This document shows positions 17,228 to 26,475 of a stretch of DNA of 64,000 nucleotides, piece by piece; the first letter of the stretch is position 1; each line of letters opens with the position of its first letter. The notes beneath the pieces were generated by a model. The model was not told where the DNA came from. It ran no database searches and saw only the letters and a program-made list of their open reading frames with translations. Made by a program: the position numbers and the translations under genes. Source of the stretch: Pseudomonas tructae (GTDB lineage: Bacteria; Pseudomonadota; Gammaproteobacteria; Pseudomonadales; Pseudomonadaceae); assembly GCF_004214895.1 (NCBI RefSeq), contig NZ_CP035952.1, positions 4,412,501 through 4,476,500 on the forward strand, written 5' to 3'.

Positions 17228-18397
17228 ATGCCCACCCAGCGCCACCCTGTCCTACTGGCTTTCGCCTTGTGCCTGATCACCTTCGCGGTCAACTTGCAGG
17301 CACCGCTGTACACCACTTACGCAGAGCTTTCCGGCTACGGCGCCGGCGCCACGGCGATGGCCTTTTCCGGGTATGTACTGGGGGTCATCCCCGTGCTGAT
17401 GTTGCTCGGTGGCCTGGCAGACCGGCTCGGGCGCCGCCCGCTGATTCTCACCGCCCTGGCCTTGTCGATGCTCGCCACACTGCTGATGCTGTTGGCACCC
17501 GGTCTTGAAACACTGGGCCTGGCACGCCTGCTGCTCGGTATCGGTACCGCACTGGCCTCGGCCACGGGCACGGCCTACATGAGCGAGCTGATGCACGGCG
17601 GTGATAACCGTAATGCTGCCACTTGGGTCACTGCCAGCACCTCGTTGGGCTTCGGCCTGGGCGCAGCCCTGACCAGCCTGTTCCTGCTCAACGGACCAAG
17701 CCTGACACCGGGCAGTTTCTACCTGCAGATGCTGCTGGCCGGCCTGGCGATGGTGGCGGTCTGGCGGCTACCCGATCGGCGCCTGGAGCCAACCGCCGCC
17801 CTGCTACGCCTGCCCAGCTATCCTGCTGGCAGCCTGCCCTACGGCCTGGCGATCCTGCTGGCCTGGGCCTGTGTCGGCCTGGTGATCGCCCTGCTGCCAT
17901 CGATCCTCAAGCAGCATGATCTGGCCGGTTGGTCCGGGTTCTCGACCTTTTGCGTGATCAGTTGCGGGTTATTGTTCCAGCCGCTGGCCAAGCGCCTGGC
18001 GCCGATGCGGGCTACGGCCATCGGCCTGGTAATCCTGCCTTGCAGCTACGCGCTGCTGGCCTGGGGCGCGGACAGCGGCGCGCTAACGGCTGTGTTGCTG
18101 GGCACCGTCGCGGCCAGCAGCGCCTGCTACGGTTTTATCTACCTCGGCGGTCTCTCGGCGGTGAATACCCTGGCCGGCGAACAAAAAACCCGCGCAAGCG
18201 CAGGCTTCTTCCTCCTTGCCTACATGGGTTTCAGCCTGCCAGTCATTCTTACCGGGCTGCTGGTCGACCGCCTCGGCGCGGGTACCGCCCTGCTGGTGTT
18301 CGGCCTGCTGCTGCTAGCCGGTTGCCTGCTGGTTGGCCTGGCACTGGCACGCAGCCACCAGGCCATCGCCGTGCCGACGCTGGCAGCCGTCAAATAG
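17228..18397 (+). CDS. MFS transporter (sugar/drug efflux type)
   Basis: This 389-residue inner-membrane protein has twelve predicted helices. The MFS loop motif GGLADRLGRRP is after helix 2 and the helix-5 stretch is GLGAALTSLFLL. Relatives export small molecules, often as antiporters. Its divergent arrangement with a MocR regulator suggests the effector is an amine or amino-acid-like compound, though this is inference. The ATG at 17228 has GAGGAG six bases upstream. The stop overlaps the convergent SDR gene by eight bases. Confidence 0.88.
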   Translation: MPTQRHPVLLAFALCLITFAVNLQAPLYTTYAELSGYGAGATAMAFSGYVLGVIPVLMLLGGLADRLGRRPLILTALALSMLATLLMLLAPGLETLGLARLLLGIGTALASATGTAYMSELMHGGDNRNAATWVTASTSLGFGLGAALTSLFLLNGPSLTPGSFYLQMLLAGLAMVAVWRLPDRRLEPTAALLRLPSYPAGSLPYGLAILLAWACVGLVIALLPSILKQHDLAGWSGFSTFCVISCGLLFQPLAKRLAPMRATAIGLVILPCSYALLAWGADSGALTAVLLGTVAASSACYGFIYLGGLSAVNTLAGEQKTRASAGFFLLAYMGFSLPVILTGLLVDRLGAGTALLVFGLLLLAGCLLVGLALARSHQAIAVPTLAAVK

Positions 18398-19151
18398 CCG
18401 TGGCACCACCATCGACCGCCAGGGCCTGGCCGGTAGTAAAGGCCGCGCCATCGCTGCACAGGTAGAGCACGGCACTGGCGATTTCCTCGACCTTGCCAAT
18501 GCGCCCGACCGGGTGCATGGCCGCGGCAAATTCAGCCTTACGCGGGTCGGCTTCATAGGCGCGGCGGAACATATCGGTGTCGATCACCGCCGGGCACACG
18601 GCGTTGACGCGAATTTTCTTCTTGGCGTATTCGATCGCAGCCGACTTGGTCAGGCCAATCACTGCATGTTTGGAAGCGCTGTAGATACTCATCTTCGGCG
18701 CCGCCCCCAGCCCGGCGACCGATGCCGTGTTGACGATCGCGCCACCGCCCTGGGCCAGCAGCAACGGCAATTGATACTTCATGCACAGCCAAACACCTTT
18801 GACATTGACGCCCATGATTGCGTCAAACTCGGCCTCGCTGCCTTCGGCCAGGCGACCCTGCTCGATCTCGATGCCGGCGTTGTTGAAGGCGTAGTCCAGG
18901 CGCCCGTAAGCCTCGAGCGTACGCCCCATCAGTTGCCGTACATCAGCCTCGCGGGTAACGTTGCAACTGACGAACAAAGCCTCACCGCCATTGTTGCGGA
19001 TCAACTCGACCGTACCCTCGCCCCCCGCCGCATCCAGGTCAGCCACCACCACTTGCAAACCCTCGGCGGCAAACGCCAGCGCCGTCGCCCGACCAATCCC
19101 CGCAGCACCACCAGTGACCAGGGCAACCTGGCCGGAAAAACTCATGCTCAT
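18390..19151 (-). CDS. SDR family oxidoreductase
   Basis: This 253-residue classical short-chain dehydrogenase has the coenzyme motif TGGAAGIGRA near residue 12, and VVVADLD ending in an acidic residue that favours NAD(H). NNAG is near residue 88, with catalytic Ser in NTASVAG and YSASKHA (Tyr-x3-Lys). The C-terminal VDGGATAI is typical of the family. The substrate is unknown. The first of two ATGs (19151) is chosen because AGGAG lies six bases upstream. It overlaps the MFS stop by eight bases in convergent orientation. Confidence 0.9.
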   Translation of the reverse strand: MSMSFSGQVALVTGGAAGIGRATALAFAAEGLQVVVADLDAAGGEGTVELIRNNGGEALFVSCNVTREADVRQLMGRTLEAYGRLDYAFNNAGIEIEQGRLAEGSEAEFDAIMGVNVKGVWLCMKYQLPLLLAQGGGAIVNTASVAGLGAAPKMSIYSASKHAVIGLTKSAAIEYAKKKIRVNAVCPAVIDTDMFRRAYEADPRKAEFAAAMHPVGRIGKVEEIASAVLYLCSDGAAFTTGQALAVDGGATAI

Positions 19152-19380
19152 CGCTAGCTCCTGTAACAATGTGAGGTCAGTGATCAGGAGTCTAGGCAGC
19201 GTTCCACAGCATTGGGCAGCATCATCAGGACGCCGGTTGAAGCACTATCGGCGTGAGTGATTGTCTCCACCCCGATCGATCAGCACGGTGGATTGCACTG
19301 CATTCGCCAGGCGGGTAAACCTTGCCGTGGAACCAATCAGGGTCTATCAACAAGCATTGCCCTTCAAACGAGAGCTTGCC

Positions 19381-20385
19381 ATGACTGCCCAGACCAACCG
19401 CCGCTTCCTCCTCGCCAAACGCCCGACCGGTGCTGTCAGCCGCGACGACTTTACCTACGAACAGGTGCCGGTGGCACAACCTGCTGAAGGCCAGATTCTG
19501 GTGAAGAACCTCTACCTGTCCCTGGACCCGGCCATGCGCGGCTGGATGAACGAAGGCAAGTCTTATATCCCGCCGGTGGGCCTTGGCCAAGTCATGCGCG
19601 CCCTGGGCGTCGGCGAGGTAATTGTCTCGAATCACCCGGGCTATGCCGTCGGTGATCACGTCAATGGCGCGCTGGGCATCCAGGATTATTTTGTCGGCGA
19701 ACCGCAAGGGTTTTACAAGATCGACCCGAAACTGGCGCCCCTACCGCGTTACCTGTCTGCCTTGGGCATGACCGGCATGACCGCCTACTTCGCCCTGCTC
19801 GATGTCGGCGCCCCAAAAACGGGAGAAACCGTGGTGATCTCCGGCGCCGCGGGCGCGGTCGGCAGCATTGCCGGGCAGATCGCCAAACTCAAGGGTTGTC
19901 GCGTGGTGGGTATTGCCGGTGGGGCCGAGAAGTGCCAGTACCTCAAGGACGAACTGGGCTTTGACGGGGCCATCGACTACAAGGCCGAAGATGTCCTGGA
20001 AGGACTCAAGCGCGAGTGCCCCAAAGGCGTCGACGTGTTTTTTGACAACGTTGGCGGCGACATTCTCGATGCCGTGCTCAGCCGCCTCAATTTCAAGGCC
20101 CGGGTGGTGATCTGTGGCGCCATCAGCCAGTACAACAACAAGCAGGCGGTCAAAGGACCGGCCAACTACCTGTCACTGCTGGTCAACCGCGCACGTATGG
20201 AGGGCTTCGTAGTGATGGACCATGCCGCCAACTATGGCAAGGCGGCCCAGGAGATGGCCGGCTGGCTGGCAAGCGGCCAAGTCAAGAGCAAGGAAGACGT
20301 GGTCCAAGGGCTGGAAACTTTCCCCGAGACGCTGTTGAAGCTGTTCAGCGGGGAAAATTTCGGCAAGCTGGTGCTTAAGCCCTGA
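19381..20385 (+). CDS. NADP-dependent MDR oxidoreductase (CurA-like)
   Basis: This 334-residue medium-chain reductase is of the leukotriene B4 dehydrogenase/curcumin reductase group, zinc-free. The N-terminal substrate domain has [14 protein letters not shown]. The Rossmann motif [17 protein letters not shown] is near residue 155, followed by [12 protein letters not shown] and [10 protein letters not shown]. It is expected to reduce activated C=C bonds with NADPH. Start 19381 has GAGAG upstream and fits the family N-terminus; the frame extends upstream without a signal. Its 3' end overlaps convergent pyrF by 11 bases. Confidence 0.9.
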   Translation: MTAQTNRRFLLAKRPTGAVSRDDFTYEQVPVAQPAEGQILVKNLYLSLDPAMRGWMNEGKSYIPPVGLGQVMRALGVGEVIVSNHPGYAVGDHVNGALGIQDYFVGEPQGFYKIDPKLAPLPRYLSALGMTGMTAYFALLDVGAPKTGETVVISGAAGAVGSIAGQIAKLKGCRVVGIAGGAEKCQYLKDELGFDGAIDYKAEDVLEGLKRECPKGVDVFFDNVGGDILDAVLSRLNFKARVVICGAISQYNNKQAVKGPANYLSLLVNRARMEGFVVMDHAANYGKAAQEMAGWLASGQVKSKEDVVQGLETFPETLLKLFSGENFGKLVLKP

Positions 20386-21076
20386 TTTGCGCGACCACTG
20401 CCGCCAGGGCCTGGGCCGGATCGGCAGCCTGGCTGATCGGGCGACCGATCACCAGGTAGTCGGAGCCGGCATCCAGGGCCTGGCGCGGGGTCAGGATGCG
20501 ACGCTGGTCGTCCTGGGCGCTACCTGCGGGGCGGATCCCCGGGGTCACCAATTGCAGCGACGGGTGCGCGGCCTTCAGCGCTGGTGCTTCCAGGGCCGAG
20601 CACACCAGCCCGTCCATGCCGGCCTTTTCGGCCAGAGCCGCCAAGCGCAGCACCTGTTCCTGCGGCTCGATGTCCAGACCGATAACGACCAGGTCCTCGC
20701 GCTCCATACTGGTCAGCACGGTCACACCGATCAGCAGCGGCTGCGGGCCGCTGCGCTGGGCCAGCACCTCACGGCAGGCCGTCATCATGCGCAAACCACC
20801 GGAGCAGTGCACATTGACCATCCACACGCCCATTTCCGCGGCAGCCTTGACGGCCATGGCGGTAGTGTTGGGAATATCATGGAATTTCAGGTCGAGGAAC
20901 ACTTCGAAGCCCTTCTCGACCAAGGTTTCGACAATGCCCGATGCGCTGCTGGTGAACAGCTCCTTGCCGACCTTGACCCGGCACAGGGCAGGATCGAGCT
21001 GATCGGCCAGCTTCAGGGCGGCGTCACGGGTAGGAAAATCCAGGGCGACAATGATGGGCGTCTGGCAGGCGGACAT
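20375..21076 (-). CDS. pyrF: Orotidine-5'-phosphate decarboxylase
   Basis: This 233-residue enzyme makes UMP from OMP in pyrimidine synthesis. Active-site blocks are VALDFPT at the N-terminus, [20 protein letters not shown] (Lys-Asp pair) near residue 60, LVTPGIRP and YLVIGRPIS, which hold the phosphate. Length is normal. Start 21076 fits the family. It is convergent with the oxidoreductase gene and divergent from the DUF2897 gene. Its place beside comEA and wbpM is conserved in pseudomonads. Confidence 0.97.
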   Translation of the reverse strand: MSACQTPIIVALDFPTRDAALKLADQLDPALCRVKVGKELFTSSASGIVETLVEKGFEVFLDLKFHDIPNTTAMAVKAAAEMGVWMVNVHCSGGLRMMTACREVLAQRSGPQPLLIGVTVLTSMEREDLVVIGLDIEPQEQVLRLAALAEKAGMDGLVCSALEAPALKAAHPSLQLVTPGIRPAGSAQDDQRRILTPRQALDAGSDYLVIGRPISQAADPAQALAAVVAQIRA

Positions 21077-21255
21077 GGGCAGGTCTCTTGGCAAGTCTTG
21101 AACGGCGCGCATTGTAAACGAAGCAGCGGCCCGTGGGGGGCCGATGATCGCGAAATGGCCCTGTCGCCACCCACCCCCTATAATTGAACCAATGAATGAT
21201 GTGGTTGCTCCAATTCTATGAAGCAGCGTCATTCGCTGTTCAAAAGGAGAGCGAC

Positions 21256-21423
21256 ATGCCCTGGTATGCCTGGTTGATTCTGGTACTCGCCATTGGCTCT
21301 ATTGTCGGTGGTTTGATGCTGTTGCGCGATACCGCGAAAAAGCTGCCCCTGACCGAGGAACAGCTCAAGCGGGTTCATGAGCGCAATGCTGAAATGGATG
21401 CCAAGGATGCGCAGGACAGATGA
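21256..21423 (+). CDS. DUF2897 family small membrane protein
   Basis: This 55-residue protein has one N-terminal membrane helix ([21 protein letters not shown]) and a charged cytoplasmic tail with the [15 protein letters not shown] block typical of DUF2897. No function is known for the family. AAGGAGA lies seven bases before the ATG, which decides the start. A symmetrical hairpin follows, before convergent comEA. Confidence 0.82.
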   Translation: MPWYAWLILVLAIGSIVGGLMLLRDTAKKLPLTEEQLKRVHERNAEMDAKDAQDR

Positions 21424-21473
21424 CCCCTGAATGAAACTGACGCCACTTAGACCATCTCCGATTCATCAAAGTA

Positions 21474-21492
21474 GGCCGATCAATGATCGGCC
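21474..21492. terminator. Bidirectional hairpin between DUF2897 and comEA
   Basis: An eight-base perfect stem, GGCCGATC / GATCGGCC, with loop AAT lies between convergent stops at 21423 and 21510. No long T-run flanks it, so this is a candidate transcript end. Confidence 0.5.
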
Positions 21493-21509
21493 CAACTTGA
21501 TCCAACTGA

Positions 21510-21833
21510 TTAGTGGATTGTCAGTTTGTCGCGATTGCGCTCCAACAACGCATTGCCGATGCCTTTAATCTCCAAGAGCTCATCTACCGAAGTAAAGGCT
21601 CCATTAGCCTCGCGGTAGGAAACAATGGCCTCTGCCTTGGTTTTACCGATACCGATGAGGGTGGTTTGCAAGGTAGTCGCATCGGCAGTATTCAGATCTA
21701 GTTTGGCCACCGGTTGCGCAGTGGTCACGACAGGTGAGGGATTGAGCTCAGAGGGAGGTGCCGCATAGGTCGACAGGGACACTGCTGTAAACAGCGGAAG
21801 CAGCAGGTAAGAAAGGACAGAATTGCGCATCAT
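21510..21833 (-). CDS. ComEA family helix-hairpin-helix protein
   Basis: This 107-residue protein begins with a signal peptide (SVLSYLLLPLFTAVSLSTYAA, about 25 residues). A linker follows, then a helix-hairpin-helix domain (LDLNTADATTL, LIGIGKTKAEAIVSYR, LLEIKGIGNALLERN) that binds double-stranded DNA. ComEA proteins take up DNA in the periplasm during transformation, but other competence genes are not seen here. AGGAG is nine bases upstream. In P. aeruginosa the homologue also sits next to wbpM at the O-antigen locus edge. Confidence 0.9.
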   Translation of the reverse strand: MMRNSVLSYLLLPLFTAVSLSTYAAPPSELNPSPVVTTAQPVAKLDLNTADATTLQTTLIGIGKTKAEAIVSYREANGAFTSVDELLEIKGIGNALLERNRDKLTIH

Positions 21834-22179
21834 AAGGTAGGACTCCTAGGAGGTAATTTCGAAGGCAGCTTTTCCTTGCTGCCTCTGAAACCTAGAACGT
21901 CCCCGATGAGAGTCAAACTGCAAAGACCAGGCAAAATTTGACCAAATAAAACCAGCCCCTGACGAACCGCCGCGCGCCGGCAAAACGCCGGTGTTTTAGA
22001 CTTTCGGGACGCCCATCGCTCGGCCTGATGAGTATGTTAGCAATTGTGATAAAGACCCAACCGCCGCTTCTACGGCGCCATCCGATGCCACACGTTCAAT
22101 TGCTGGCTCCCGAAAAATCAGGAGCTCAGCATCGAGACTCATACAGTGGCGCTGCAGCTTCAGACTCGCCCGCAGCGAA
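21834..22179. other. 346-base gap, no convincing gene
   Basis: This gap lies between the acyltransferase stop and comEA. On the minus strand a frame from 22142 or 22217 to 21996 could code for 48-73 residues (for example EPAIERVASDGAV). It lacks a ribosome site and starts inside the acyltransferase gene. A weak GC dyad (CGCCGGCAAAACGCCGG, 21974-21990) could end the O-antigen transcript. Otherwise I see nothing. Confidence 0.5.
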
Positions 22180-24180
22180 TCAATGATCAACAATGGCACT
22201 GGCGTTCGGCGATTCAAAAATTGTCCGGAACATCGGAATCAACAACGCAGCGCCTTTTTCACTGAGATGGTCATCGTCGTAATACAGAGGTATCCCTCCG
22301 TGCGCACCATTACATAGGCCGTTTTGGCAAAAGTACGGTGTCGGATCGAGAATTTTCACACCACACTTTTGCGCCGCCGCATCCTGGGCGTCCCAAGCAA
22401 TCCTGTTGCGTTCACGGTACTCGTCTTGGGATACCGACAGCTCCAGGGGTTTGCCAAACATCAGCGCCCTGCCCATCAGCTTCGGCACCGAACGCTTCAT
22501 TTCCGGGATCGGCCGAAGCATATAAACCGTACGCGATTTAGCCAACGTGCAAGCGGTATCGATTACCCCTTGGCTCAAGGCACTTTGATACTCCGGGGTG
22601 CGCGCAGCATACGGCACGCTGAAATAGTAAGGCGTGACAGGCACTTCATTCTCCCTCCCAGGCTCGTTCGGCCCCATGAGGTACAGAGAGCTACGGTTCA
22701 AAATTACAACCGGCGCTTGTGCTGGCAAGGTTTCTTGCATCTTCACCGCCTGCTCAATGAACCGACCGCAGCGCTCACCATCCTCCGTACTTTTTATACC
22801 CATGACTGTCGGACACGCATTCAGGCTCCAGTCCAGAACATGAAGATCTTTGCTCGGCAGCGCGTGTTCAAGCGCACGCATAATAGAGGCCGCATGGCTA
22901 TCCCCGATGACAATGACACCGAGGTTTTCGCCACCGTATGTGCAACCTGGAACAGGTTTGTTACCGACGGAAAAACACTCGACCAGACGTGGGTTCTTGT
23001 CACTGGCTTCGTTATAGACCGCATCGATCGGCGCAGGTACGCGCCCTACCACTCCGCCCTGAAGCTTGATGAGCAGACAGGGAACTACAATGATCAGGGT
23101 GAATACCGCGATTACCGAGGCACTGGAAAAACTACCAATGCGACTCAACAGGTCCCGAGAGTGCTTTTCGATCCATGCATACGACACCCAGCCCAGCAGC
23201 AGCGTCAACCCAAGCCCTGCTACAGTGGCCGCCATATTGCCTTTGAGATCCGCGTAGACCAGAACTACTACTATCGGCCAATGCCAAAGGTATAGAGAAT
23301 AAGAGCAATTACCCAACCACTGAGCGATGCGCGTACCGGTCCAGATAGAGTCTTGCCGTGCGGCGAAAATAATCAAGGCCGTGCCAAGCACCGGGACTGT
23401 CGCCAACCAACCTGGCCAGACACTGCGGGTGTCGAAAACAACAATTGACACAGCGATCAACAAAAACCCAGACAACTCGATGATTTGTCGAACCCGCGGT
23501 CGCGGCGAAACACGGTGAGCAAGAAAGTAAACAAGCGACCCTGCAAGCATTTCCCACGTGCGTGTAGGCAGTAAGTAAAACCCAAAGGCGGGGTTGCTGG
23601 AAGACAGTAACGCCGACAACCCAAGCGAAGCAAAAAACAGAGTAAGCACGACACCCAACGCCGTCGGCCGACCTGCCTTGAGTCGCCATACACACCACAA
23701 CAACAAAGGCAGCAACAGGTAGAATTGCCACTCTACTGACAGTGACCACGTGTGTAACAACCACTGATCCTGGGAAGCATCAGAAAAATAGTCGGTTTCA
23801 CGCCAGAATTTTATGTTCGAGAAGAAACCCAGCGCACTGATAACTTGAACCCCCAGCGCGCCGTACTCAAAGGCCGGCAGGAAGAACCAACCGAGGACCA
23901 TCAAAACAACACACAACGCTGCCAATGCAGGAACAATTCGTTTGGCTCGCGCCAAATAGAAACCAAAAAGAGAAAGGCCTTTATTACTCTCAAGCCCTTC
24001 AATAATTATACTGGTCATCAAAAAACCAGATATAACAAAAAATATATCAACACCCACAAATCCGGCATTAAAACCAGGAATACCAAAATGATACAACACG
24101 ACTGAAACGACCGCCCAGGCGCGCAAGCCGTTTATATCGAATCTAAACTTCCTGGCTTTACTCGAATTCTCTAGTGACAT
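22180..24180 (-). CDS. O-antigen acyltransferase with SGNH domain (OafA-like)
   Basis: This 666-residue protein has an N-terminal acyltransferase-3 membrane domain, about ten helices over residues 15-370. Its signatures are FRFDINGLRAWAVVSVVLYHF and HTWSLSVEWQFYLL. A C-terminal periplasmic SGNH hydrolase-like domain has VIGDSHAAS for the nucleophile and DDDHLSEKG for the Asp/His pair. Such fused proteins O-acetylate LPS O-antigen in the periplasm. It is the last gene of the cluster and follows wbpM after 195 bases with a hairpin, so it may have its own promoter. The acceptor sugar is unknown. Confidence 0.92.
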   Translation of the reverse strand: MSLENSSKARKFRFDINGLRAWAVVSVVLYHFGIPGFNAGFVGVDIFFVISGFLMTSIIIEGLESNKGLSLFGFYLARAKRIVPALAALCVVLMVLGWFFLPAFEYGALGVQVISALGFFSNIKFWRETDYFSDASQDQWLLHTWSLSVEWQFYLLLPLLLWCVWRLKAGRPTALGVVLTLFFASLGLSALLSSSNPAFGFYLLPTRTWEMLAGSLVYFLAHRVSPRPRVRQIIELSGFLLIAVSIVVFDTRSVWPGWLATVPVLGTALIIFAARQDSIWTGTRIAQWLGNCSYSLYLWHWPIVVVLVYADLKGNMAATVAGLGLTLLLGWVSYAWIEKHSRDLLSRIGSFSSASVIAVFTLIIVVPCLLIKLQGGVVGRVPAPIDAVYNEASDKNPRLVECFSVGNKPVPGCTYGGENLGVIVIGDSHAASIMRALEHALPSKDLHVLDWSLNACPTVMGIKSTEDGERCGRFIEQAVKMQETLPAQAPVVILNRSSLYLMGPNEPGRENEVPVTPYYFSVPYAARTPEYQSALSQGVIDTACTLAKSRTVYMLRPIPEMKRSVPKLMGRALMFGKPLELSVSQDEYRERNRIAWDAQDAAAQKCGVKILDPTPYFCQNGLCNGAHGGIPLYYDDDHLSEKGAALLIPMFRTIFESPNASAIVDH

Positions 24181-24319
24181 AATACTCGCCTTGCTCGTGC
24201 CTAACGTCTCTCACCACTGCCTACGGTGACAATGATCCGCCATTGTGCATCGCTACAGTTATGGACAGTCTAAAAATTTACCGTTTTAACGGACAGCTGT
24301 CGCGTGAAAGATCGAAACC

Positions 24320-24340
24320 GAGGGGCCTTCCAAGCCCCTC
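24320..24340 (-). terminator. Hairpin downstream of wbpM
   Basis: A seven-base perfect stem, GAGGGGC / GCCCCTC, with a seven-base loop lies 36 bases past the wbpM stop. On the minus strand it is followed by GGTTTCGATCTTTC, a weak T-rich tail. It could attenuate transcription into the acyltransferase gene. Confidence 0.5.
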
Positions 24341-24375
24341 CAAGCCACGATGGACTACACGTACGCTTACCGCTA

Positions 24376-26376
24376 CTACCGTGGTCTCAAGCGACGCTGC
24401 TGGTACAGCCAGTCAACAATTTCGCCATCAGGAGCATACCCACTCACTGTTTCCCTCAGCAATTGACGAACACGCGCGTAATCATCTTTCTCGAGCGCAT
24501 CCAGCAACTCGCTGAGTTTTCCCTTGAGGAACGGCCACGGCAGCAAATCTTCATTTGCCCGCATGATCATTGGATGTTGGGTTGCCACAACATTGTCACC
24601 GATCAACAATTCCTCATACAGCTTTTCGCCGGGCCGCAAGCCCGTGAATTCAATTGCCAGGTCGCCGTGTGGATTCTTTTCCGAACGAACACTCAAGCCC
24701 GAAAGATGAATCATTTTCTCGGCAAGCTCGACGATCTTGACCGGTTCACCCATGTCCAGCACAAAAACGTCTCCGCCCACTCCCATGGATCCTGCCTGAA
24801 TAACGAGCTGGGCGGCTTCCGGAATAGTCATGAAATAGCGAGTGATCTTCGGATGGGTGACCGTCAATGGGCCGCCGGACTTGATTTGCTTATGAAACAG
24901 CGGGATAACCGAGCCAGAAGAGCCCAGTACGTTACCGAAACGTACCATGGTAAAGCGGGTGCGGTTTACGTGCTTCTCGCCAGAGGCGCAACCGAAAAAG
25001 GCAGGATTGCTCTCCGCACTCAATGCCTGGAGCGTCAGTTCTGCCAAGCGCTTGGTACTGCCCATGACATTCGTTGGACGGACCGCTTTATCAGTTGAAA
25101 TCAGCACAAAATTCGGCACGCCGGCCTGCAACGCTGCTTGGGCAGTATTCAACGTCCCCATTACATTGTTGAGAATACCCTCAGCGATATTGTGCTCAAC
25201 CATCGGAACATGCTTGTACGCTGCCGCGTGATAAACAGTATCGACCTGCCAGGTGGTGAGAATATCCAACAATTTTTCATGATCTCGGATACTCCCCAGA
25301 ATGGGAACTAGCTTTACCGATAGTGATTCCCTGGCGACCCGTTGCTCAAGCTCAGACAATACCGAGTAGAGATTAAACTCACTGTGTTCGAACAACAGAA
25401 GTGTTGTCGGGCCCAAGACCAGGATTTGTCGACAAAGCTCGGAGCCGATTGAACCGCCGGCCCCGGTAACAAGCACCGTTTGCCCGGCAATGCAGCGCTC
25501 CAGCAGGTCATGCTGAGCAGGCACAGCATCACGCCCCAGCAAGTCAGCAATATCAACTTCCTGAATATCATCTACCTTGACCAAGCCACTGGCGAGGTCC
25601 ATGAACCCTGGCACACTTCGAACATGCAGAGGGAACCCTTCGAGGTAAGCGAGAATCTCCCGGCGCCTGGCGCGAGAGGCGGACGGGATGGCTAGCAAGA
25701 TCTCCTGCGCACCCGACATCTCGATCATCCGCATAATATGCTTGGGCTTGTACACCTGCAGGCCGGAAATGACCCGATCAGCGATACTGGCATCGTCATC
25801 GATAAAGGCCACCGGGCGCATAACTCGTCCCATGCGCAGAGCGGCAACCAATTGATTACCTGCGGCGCCAGCACCATAAACTGCAACTTTCGTCAGGCCG
25901 TCGTCCCGCTTGGCGAAGGGGACATGTTGTGCAGCGGTAAACCAATCGCCCATGAAATATTGACGCATGGCCAAGCGCAAGCCACCAATCATGACCAGGC
26001 TAATCCACCAATAGTTGAAAATGATCGACCGGGGAACGACGGTTTGATGATTGCTGTACCAATAGACAAGGACGCCGAGAATCAATGCCGACAAGGTGAC
26101 GGCTTTGACAATAACAATCAGCGCATCGTTTCCGAAATAACGCATGACAGCGCGATACATGCCAAGCCGAATGAACAATGGGATCGTCACAACCGGCGCG
26201 CTTAGAAACAACCAGGTGTGCTCGAGGATGGGATTGACCATCTCATCCAAACCCAAGCGGACAACAAACGCCAGCCACAAGGCGCCCCAAACCAGGAGAA
26301 CGTCAGCCAAGACCTGTAGTAGTCGCTTCTGCCGCCTAGGTAGCTGAAGCAAGGTGCCTCGAATGTTTCTAACCAT
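24376..26376 (-). CDS. wbpM: UDP-HexNAc 4,6-dehydratase, membrane-bound
   Basis: This 666-residue protein has four N-terminal membrane helices (residues 18-125). A first nucleotide-binding fold starts at VAVYGAGAAGNQ, and a catalytic SDR domain has TGAGGSIGSE near residue 295. WbpM-type enzymes form UDP-4-keto-6-deoxy-GlcNAc and use Met in place of the SDR Tyr; NVMGSTKR here shows that MxxxK form, with ISTDKAVRP before it. The product feeds UDP-QuiNAc or UDP-FucNAc synthesis. The start at 26376 has TGAGG five bases upstream. It marks the conserved end of Pseudomonas O-antigen loci. Confidence 0.95.
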   Translation of the reverse strand: MVRNIRGTLLQLPRRQKRLLQVLADVLLVWGALWLAFVVRLGLDEMVNPILEHTWLFLSAPVVTIPLFIRLGMYRAVMRYFGNDALIVIVKAVTLSALILGVLVYWYSNHQTVVPRSIIFNYWWISLVMIGGLRLAMRQYFMGDWFTAAQHVPFAKRDDGLTKVAVYGAGAAGNQLVAALRMGRVMRPVAFIDDDASIADRVISGLQVYKPKHIMRMIEMSGAQEILLAIPSASRARRREILAYLEGFPLHVRSVPGFMDLASGLVKVDDIQEVDIADLLGRDAVPAQHDLLERCIAGQTVLVTGAGGSIGSELCRQILVLGPTTLLLFEHSEFNLYSVLSELEQRVARESLSVKLVPILGSIRDHEKLLDILTTWQVDTVYHAAAYKHVPMVEHNIAEGILNNVMGTLNTAQAALQAGVPNFVLISTDKAVRPTNVMGSTKRLAELTLQALSAESNPAFFGCASGEKHVNRTRFTMVRFGNVLGSSGSVIPLFHKQIKSGGPLTVTHPKITRYFMTIPEAAQLVIQAGSMGVGGDVFVLDMGEPVKIVELAEKMIHLSGLSVRSEKNPHGDLAIEFTGLRPGEKLYEELLIGDNVVATQHPMIMRANEDLLPWPFLKGKLSELLDALEKDDYARVRQLLRETVSGYAPDGEIVDWLYQQRRLRPR

Positions 26377-26475
26377 AAAAACCTCAACACTCATCAATCA
26401 GCATTCAGCTAATGCCGAAAAAGAAAATCCTTCTTCCTGGCGCGGTGCTGGTAAGCACACCCCCACGGTTGCGGA

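Noticed and set aside
21996..22217. A minus-strand frame of up to 73 codons after the acyltransferase gene
   Set aside because: It begins inside the acyltransferase gene at TTG, lacks a ribosome site, and matches no family I recognise.
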